A stretch of DNA of 9,487 nt from NCBI GenBank assembly GCA_011192055.1, contig DUES01000173.1:12459-21945 (forward strand), given 5' to 3'. The translations under genes were made by a program, and so were the position numbers. The stretch is from Dehalococcoidia bacterium. Its GTDB lineage: Bacteria > Chloroflexota > Dehalococcoidia > Dehalococcoidales > Fen-1064. Of the stretch, positions 6,187 through 9,487 are shown piece after piece (the stretch's first letter is position 1; each line of letters begins with the position of its first letter). A model generated the notes under the pieces. The model was not told the DNA's origin and made no database searches. It saw only the letters and a list, made by a program, of their open reading frames with translations.

Positions 6187-7140
6187 TTATAGTTTGTAGC
6201 GAATCCTGGGGTCTAGATAGGCATAAGTCATGTCAACTAACAAATTGGTTATCAGTATGACAGAAGCGATAAGTATATTTACGCCGGATACTATGGTATA
6301 GTCTCTTTCACTGAGAGCATCCAGCAGGAGAGTTCCGGTTCCAGGCAGGACAAATATCTGCTCTATAACAACAGATCCACCTACCGTGATGGGTACGAAG
6401 GTACCTATTAGTGTGACTATCGGGATTAGGGCATTCTTTAATGCATGGCGAAAGATGACGACTCTTTCCTTGAGACCTTTTGACCAGGCGGTCCTCACAT
6501 AATCCTGTCTTAGTACCTCCAGCATCATGGTACGCGTCATTCTCATCGTATAGCCTGCCCCTGCCATACCCAGGATAATGGCCGGAATTATGAATAGCTG
6601 TAAATTCTTTATTGGATTATCAATAAAGGAAACCATATCCGTAGGTGGCATCCAGTTGAACCAAATTGAAGGGTAGACTATTACCATTGTTGCCAGCCAG
6701 AAGCCCGGAATAGCAATGCATGCAATAGAAATACTTCGTAGTACGTAATCTCCTGTGGTGTCTTGCCTGATTGCTGAATATACACCAATAGGAATAGCTA
6801 GAATTAAAGTTACTACTAAAGATAAAATTCCAAGCTCTATTGAAACCGGAAGTCTGGTCAATATCTCCTCTGATACAGAGGTGTTGCTAATGAGAGAACG
6901 CCCGAAGTCACCCTGGAAAATATTCCATAACCACTGCCCGTACTGGACATGTATGGGGACATCCAGTCCCAGGGCATGGGCTACAGTCTCACGGTCTATC
7001 TCACCCGCTCCCGCCATACCAGCCTGTATTACGTCTACGACATCACCCGGAATGAGGCGGATAGATAAGAACACGATTATGGTCACCAGTAATATTGTAG
7101 GTATCAGAAATAGTAATCGCCTTATTACATAATGAATCAT
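6187..7140 (-). CDS. ABC transporter permease, DppB/OppB type
   Basis: This is the partner membrane subunit of the importer, 317 aa and full length. The start MIHYVIRRLLFLIPT leads directly into the first membrane helix (about 8-28), as in DppB. RLIPGDVVDVI and the periplasmic ALGLDVPIHVQYGQW stretch (56-70) with GDFGRSL (77-83) are family signatures. The EAA loop is DYVRTAWSKGLKERVVIFRH (213-232), followed by NALIP. PGTGTLLLDAL (266-276), RDYTIVSG and YAYLDPRIRY (307-316) close the protein. AGGGG lies about 6 nt before the ATG. It is the first intact gene of the leftward block, and the cis-prenyl transferase remnant ends 142 bp upstream. No DppD/DppF-like ATPases are present in the window, so they must be encoded elsewhere or shared. 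Confidence 0.93.
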   Translation of the reverse strand: MIHYVIRRLLFLIPTILLVTIIVFLSIRLIPGDVVDVIQAGMAGAGEIDRETVAHALGLDVPIHVQYGQWLWNIFQGDFGRSLISNTSVSEEILTRLPVSIELGILSLVVTLILAIPIGVYSAIRQDTTGDYVLRSISIACIAIPGFWLATMVIVYPSIWFNWMPPTDMVSFIDNPIKNLQLFIIPAIILGMAGAGYTMRMTRTMMLEVLRQDYVRTAWSKGLKERVVIFRHALKNALIPIVTLIGTFVPITVGGSVVIEQIFVLPGTGTLLLDALSERDYTIVSGVNILIASVILITNLLVDMTYAYLDPRIRYKL

Positions 7141-7282
7141 CGTAATCCCCTGTTGATATTTAAGCCGTAATTCGCTTATTTCCTATTAAGTGCTATGAAT
7201 TTCTTATTCTTCAGGGCTCTTCTACGAATCTATTTGTCGAGTGTGAATCTGTACCGGGATAAATTATATAGCCCATTTCTAT
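7141..7282 (-). promoter_or_regulatory. Upstream region of the transporter operon
   Basis: These 142 bp separate the truncated cis-prenyl transferase from the first permease. In the leftward direction a TATAAT hexamer lies inside a GGGCTATATAATTTATCCC sequence (7275-7257), but the bases 17 bp upstream are not a good -35. A GGGA/TCCC mini-dyad lies just upstream at about 7289-7298. This is a plausible but weak site for operon transcription. If the prenyl transferase is a remnant, the operon must start here or be read through from 8390. Confidence 0.25.
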
Positions 7283-7702
7283 TTAATTCGGGATTTCCCA
7301 TTTCAACTGGAATCCTTTTTGGGGGGCAGACCACTTTGTAAGCTCAATAGCTCCTTTTACCTTCCGCTGGAGACCTACCGGCAATCTGAAAAGTAATCCC
7401 AAGTGGTAAAGGCGGATGCCTTTTTCATGAAGTAGCTGAAGTTCAGAATCAATCAGATTCCCAAAGATTTGCATGAGGCTTCTGATTTCATTCCGTGGGC
7501 GATCCCAGTTTTCGGTAGAAAAGGCAAATAGGGTAAGATATTGTATCTGGTATTCATCAATAATCTCGACAACGTGGCGAATAATTCTGGCCCCAGCACG
7601 GTGTCCCTCCACGCGAGACAAGCCGCACTTGCTTGCCCATCTGCTATTGCCATCCATGATAATTGCCACGTGCTGGGGCAGGTCAGTCATCTCGGACTTC
7701 AT
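7283..7702 (-). CDS. Truncated cis-prenyl transferase (undecaprenyl diphosphate synthase family), probable pseudogene
   Basis: The family condenses isopentenyl diphosphate with farnesyl diphosphate to make the lipid carrier for cell-wall synthesis. The N-terminal half is convincing: HVAIIMDGNSRWA (11-23) with catalytic D17, GHRAG (33-37), LTLFAFSTENWDRP (56-69). The open frame stops at 139 aa, while family members are about 230-260. Missing are the AFNYGGR block, the RTSGE arginines that bind the diphosphate, and the late metal-binding Glu. The last about 40 residues already deviate: LLFRLPVGLQ replaces the usual GD-RLP, and the end after ELTK is unrelated. The start has AGGA 6 nt upstream. 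No recognisable downstream half was found in the other frames as far as I could read. It is probably non-functional, and another copy must serve the cell. Confidence 0.8.
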   Translation of the reverse strand: MKSEMTDLPQHVAIIMDGNSRWASKCGLSRVEGHRAGARIIRHVVEIIDEYQIQYLTLFAFSTENWDRPRNEIRSLMQIFGNLIDSELQLLHEKGIRLYHLGLLFRLPVGLQRKVKGAIELTKWSAPQKGFQLKWEIPN

Positions 7703-7838
7703 CTATTTCCTTTCACGCTTGCTTTCAATCATCGGGTATTAGAGATAACAGACCCGCGTTGGAGATTAACCCTAGCGACTAATACTGACCCAATTTCATC
7801 TATTCGGGAGATTTTACGGTCTACCGGGAAACTTCGGC
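7703..7838 (-). other. Spacer between two remnants
   Basis: These 136 bp hold no gene that I can support. A hairpin with arms CGGGT/ACCCG (7733-7737 and 7752-7756) contains an inner TTA/TAA pairing. It has no T-run, so it is not a good intrinsic terminator. It lies about 30 bp upstream of the prenyl transferase start. Confidence 0.3.
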
Positions 7839-8201
7839 CTAAACCCTCCGACGTCTCATTATTACAATGACGGCGATAGCAGCGATAACGACTACTCCGC
7901 CAATGATACCTCCGATGAGACCCCAGTTGGTCCCTGAGGGCTCTTCTTCGATAACCGGCTTTGTGACGGTGAAACTGGCTGACAGGTCGTCGATATCGAC
8001 AAGATAGATTCCGGCGCTATCTTCAGATGTTGTAAAGGTCAGTGTCTGACTTGCTTCCGCATCCAGTGTTACCTGCCTGGTCTCTACGACCACCCCGTCA
8101 ATCTTGATTTCGACCACGTAAGTGCCTTCTTCACCACCCCGGTTGGCTACCTGTACCCTGATAGTGACGGTTTCACCAATCTTTACGTCTGTAGGTGTCA
8201 C
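7839..8201 (-). CDS. C-terminal piece of a CARDB-like surface protein with membrane anchor
   Basis: The 120-aa frame begins at a GTG that lies inside the domain rather than before it. Codons upstream to 8273 continue the protein smoothly (APPVVETPEPADIVTSNLSV), so this is the tail of a longer protein. Residues 1-80 form a beta-sandwich of the CARDB/Ig-like type: GETVTIRVQVANRG, then EGTYVVEIKIDG and a SQTLTFTTSEDSAGIYLVDI strand set. A Pro/Glu linker leads to one membrane helix, WGLIGGIIGGVVVIAAIAVIVIM (about 93-115), and an Arg-rich stop-transfer end. The expected topology is an outside domain with a cytoplasmic tail. Such ends are common on secreted adhesive or S-layer-associated proteins. 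There is no signal peptide or RBS of its own, so expression of this piece is doubtful. Confidence 0.6.
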   Translation of the reverse strand: MTPTDVKIGETVTIRVQVANRGGEEGTYVVEIKIDGVVVETRQVTLDAEASQTLTFTTSEDSAGIYLVDIDDLSASFTVTKPVIEEEPSGTNWGLIGGIIGGVVVIAAIAVIVIMRRRRV

Positions 8202-8387
8202 GGAAAGGTTGCTGGTAACTATGTCAGCCGGTTCAGGTGTCTCTACTACGGGTGGTGCTTTAACCGGCCACCATCAGATCGAGTCGACAGATCACAAAGA
8301 AGGCACTGCGCCGGTCCCATTAAAAGTCAGACCAGACCCTGAAGGTGGCCTGGTCAATATTATCGCAATCCCATTATCGCTGACGGT
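8202..8387 (-). pseudogene. Decayed upstream continuation of the CARDB-like protein
   Basis: Reading the same frame further upstream gives protein-like sequence interrupted by TGA at 8276-8274 and 8294-8292. Beyond them lies VSDNGIAIILTRPPSGSG, then LTFNGTGAV, running back to a TAG at 8390-8388. The GSG-LTFNGTG pattern recalls the late strands of cohesin-like or related beta-sandwich domains, but the match is by eye. The interval from 8201 to 8276 is stop-free and fits as an interdomain Pro/Glu linker. The simplest reading is a larger surface protein with point-mutation stops whose 5' part was removed near 8390-8440. Confidence 0.4.
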
Positions 8388-8395
8388 CTACAGGT

Positions 8396-8424
8396 ATTAT
8401 ATACACACACAGATACTGTGTCAA
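8396..8424 (-). promoter_or_regulatory. Exact-consensus sigma-70-type promoter with internal dyad
   Basis: On the minus strand TTGACA (8424-8419) is followed by exactly 17 bp and then TATAAT (8401-8396), a perfect match to the vegetative consensus in both hexamers and spacing. Transcription would start near 8389 and run leftward into the surface-protein remnant. The dyad ACACAG-ATA-CTGTGT (8407-8421) overlaps the spacer and the -35, a classical operator position. A GTGTGTGT run lies in the spacer. Transcription from it has not been shown. Confidence 0.65.
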
Positions 8425-8518
8425 TTGGGAGTTTCATCTCTTATTACTCAATCCTGTCTATAAAGGGACGCAGATACTCAACCGCCACCAGCACATATCG
8501 GACATAGCCAGGGTCGAC

Positions 8519-9391
8519 ATGAGCAAGGCTATCATTGTGGACGTACCACAGGTCATATCCGAAGAGGAGTGGCAGTTGGCACAGAAGCACCTGATCGCCA
8601 ACAAGAGGGTCCGACCTGTACGCGAGAACAAATGGCTTCTCCAGGGCATGGTAACTTGTGGACTCTGCGGTATGAGCTTCAAGACTGAAGGAAGCCCCAA
8701 GCACAGGTACTACAGCTGCCGGGGCAGGCTGAAGCAACACCGACTTGACGGCTCTCCGAGATGCACATCACCCAGACACAATGCGGACTGGCTGGAAGAG
8801 CAAGTCTGGCAAAGGGTCGAGGCGATAATCAATGATCCCAATAACCTTAACCCTCTGCTTAGAGAAACCATTGACAGCCTGAGAAACCGCGAAGAGGAAC
8901 TTAGAGCCAGGATACTGCCGATTGACGAGCAGCTGGCTCAAATAGCCGAACAGAAGATGAAGCTAGCTGTTGACTGGGTAATCAGTAACATGAATGCTGA
9001 GAGGTTCCACGAGTTGCGACAGAGCTTCGAAAAGGAGGAGATCAGGCTGACATCCATAAGGGCTGCAATAGACCCTGCACAGATACAGGAACTCGAAAGT
9101 ACCAGAGGGCTACTCCGCTTCTGGCAGGGCCAGCTGGAATCAATGGTGTGGAATACCGAGGAAGAAGACGGCCGGATGGTGAGGTTGGTTGACACGCCAC
9201 ATAAAACTGTTATGCGACTGGCCGGGTTGGAAAGTGCAAACCTGAGCGAGTCCATGCAATTCCCTGCAACGAAGCGAGAACTACTCCAAAAACTGCGGGT
9301 GCAGGTAGTGGTCTTCCATGATAGAATAGATGTCAAAGCGATCTTCCCCATCGAACCAGTTTATCACCATAAGTGCACTTTTATTTGTTGA
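8519..9391 (+). CDS. Serine recombinase, C-terminal half only (zinc-ribbon and coiled-coil), catalytic domain missing
   Basis: Large serine recombinases cut and rejoin DNA for phage or mobile-element integration. The 290-aa frame carries only the DNA-binding C-terminal part. IVDVPQVISEEEW (6-18) is the end of the recombinase domain. A zinc ribbon follows, with C47 and C50 (CGLC), C67 (YYSCRG) and C82. A Glu/Arg/Gln-rich coiled coil spans about 110-185, with a terminal beta segment to the end. In-frame family sequence extends upstream of the ATG to about 8438 (LLLNPVYKG), so ATG 8519 is not the true start. The N-terminal resolvase domain with its catalytic serine, normally about 150 residues, and the start of the recombinase domain are absent. 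The frame is open back to 8384. The remnant begins at the same junction as the minus-strand promoter. It is likely inactive. Confidence 0.8.
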   Translation: MSKAIIVDVPQVISEEEWQLAQKHLIANKRVRPVRENKWLLQGMVTCGLCGMSFKTEGSPKHRYYSCRGRLKQHRLDGSPRCTSPRHNADWLEEQVWQRVEAIINDPNNLNPLLRETIDSLRNREEELRARILPIDEQLAQIAEQKMKLAVDWVISNMNAERFHELRQSFEKEEIRLTSIRAAIDPAQIQELESTRGLLRFWQGQLESMVWNTEEEDGRMVRLVDTPHKTVMRLAGLESANLSESMQFPATKRELLQKLRVQVVVFHDRIDVKAIFPIEPVYHHKCTFIC

Positions 9392-9487
9392 AGGGGAGAG
9401 GGACAAAGGGTGAGGGGATGCAGGAAGGTGGGCTAGCAAGACTATTGGCGGTGCATTATGGAGTCTTATATGGAAATCTTGAACTAC
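9392..9487. other. Purine-rich spacer at the window end
   Basis: Directly after the recombinase stop is a G/A-rich run (about 9390-9418). A frame from ATG 9418 stays open to the window edge (23 codons), and another from ATG 9458 does too. Neither has a properly spaced ribosome-binding site, and both are too short to judge. No att site or tRNA end was recognised. Confidence 0.25.

Noticed and set aside
8274..8294. TGA recoding (Trp, Gly or selenocysteine) in the surface-protein frame
   Set aside because: The other long genes contain no internal TGA, no SECIS-like hairpin is evident, and the 5' end of the gene is missing, so decay explains the stops.
8938..9351. Minus-strand 137-codon open frame opposite the recombinase
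   Set aside because: It is Ser/Cys-rich shadow sequence of a clear coding region.
1..9487. CRISPR array, tRNA or rRNA
   Set aside because: No regularly spaced direct repeats, cloverleaf or rRNA-like sequence was seen on either strand.

Overview
The window looks like bacterial chromosome from an uncultured anaerobe, most plausibly a Chloroflexota/Dehalococcoidia-type genome. That assignment is inference. It rests on the lipoprotein dipeptide/oligopeptide-type ABC importer beside a class III CoA-transferase, the CARDB-like protein end with a single membrane anchor and Arg-rich tail, and clear Shine-Dalgarno sites. There is no rRNA or tRNA to confirm it.

Layout. Positions 1-54 are the tail of an upstream gene. 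A complete short-chain dehydrogenase (184-1056, +) follows. Positions 1116-1626 hold a 511-bp, visibly AT-rich segment bounded by 18-bp inverted repeats (17/18 match). It carries one intact small gene (1275-1598, +) with a structured leader. Next comes a 5' fragment of a carbon-nitrogen hydrolase (1645 to about 1830). The centre is a leftward block: a DppB-type permease (7140-6187), a DppC-type permease (6162-5200), a family 5 solute-binding lipoprotein (5108-3294) and a CaiB/BaiF-type CoA-transferase (3180-1942). Gaps are 24, 91 and 113 bp, and no ATPase subunits lie in the window. The right part is wreckage: a 3'-truncated cis-prenyl transferase (7702-7283, -), the C-terminal piece of a CARDB-like surface protein (8201-7839, -) whose upstream frame is broken by two TGA codons, and a serine recombinase C-terminal half without its catalytic domain (8519-9391, +).

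How the genes fit together. The two permeases and the lipoprotein should form the membrane and capture parts of an importer, with ATPases supplied from elsewhere. The CoA-transferase directly downstream could activate an imported carboxylate, and the convergent SDR could act on a related hydroxy/keto intermediate. This link is positional inference only. Four gene fragments around an intact operon suggest repeated insertion and deletion.

Best candidates for a second look: the inverted-repeat-bounded cassette with its leader (1116-1626), and an exact TTGACA-17-TATAAT promoter with an internal dyad (8396-8424, -) at the junction between the surface-protein and recombinase remnants.
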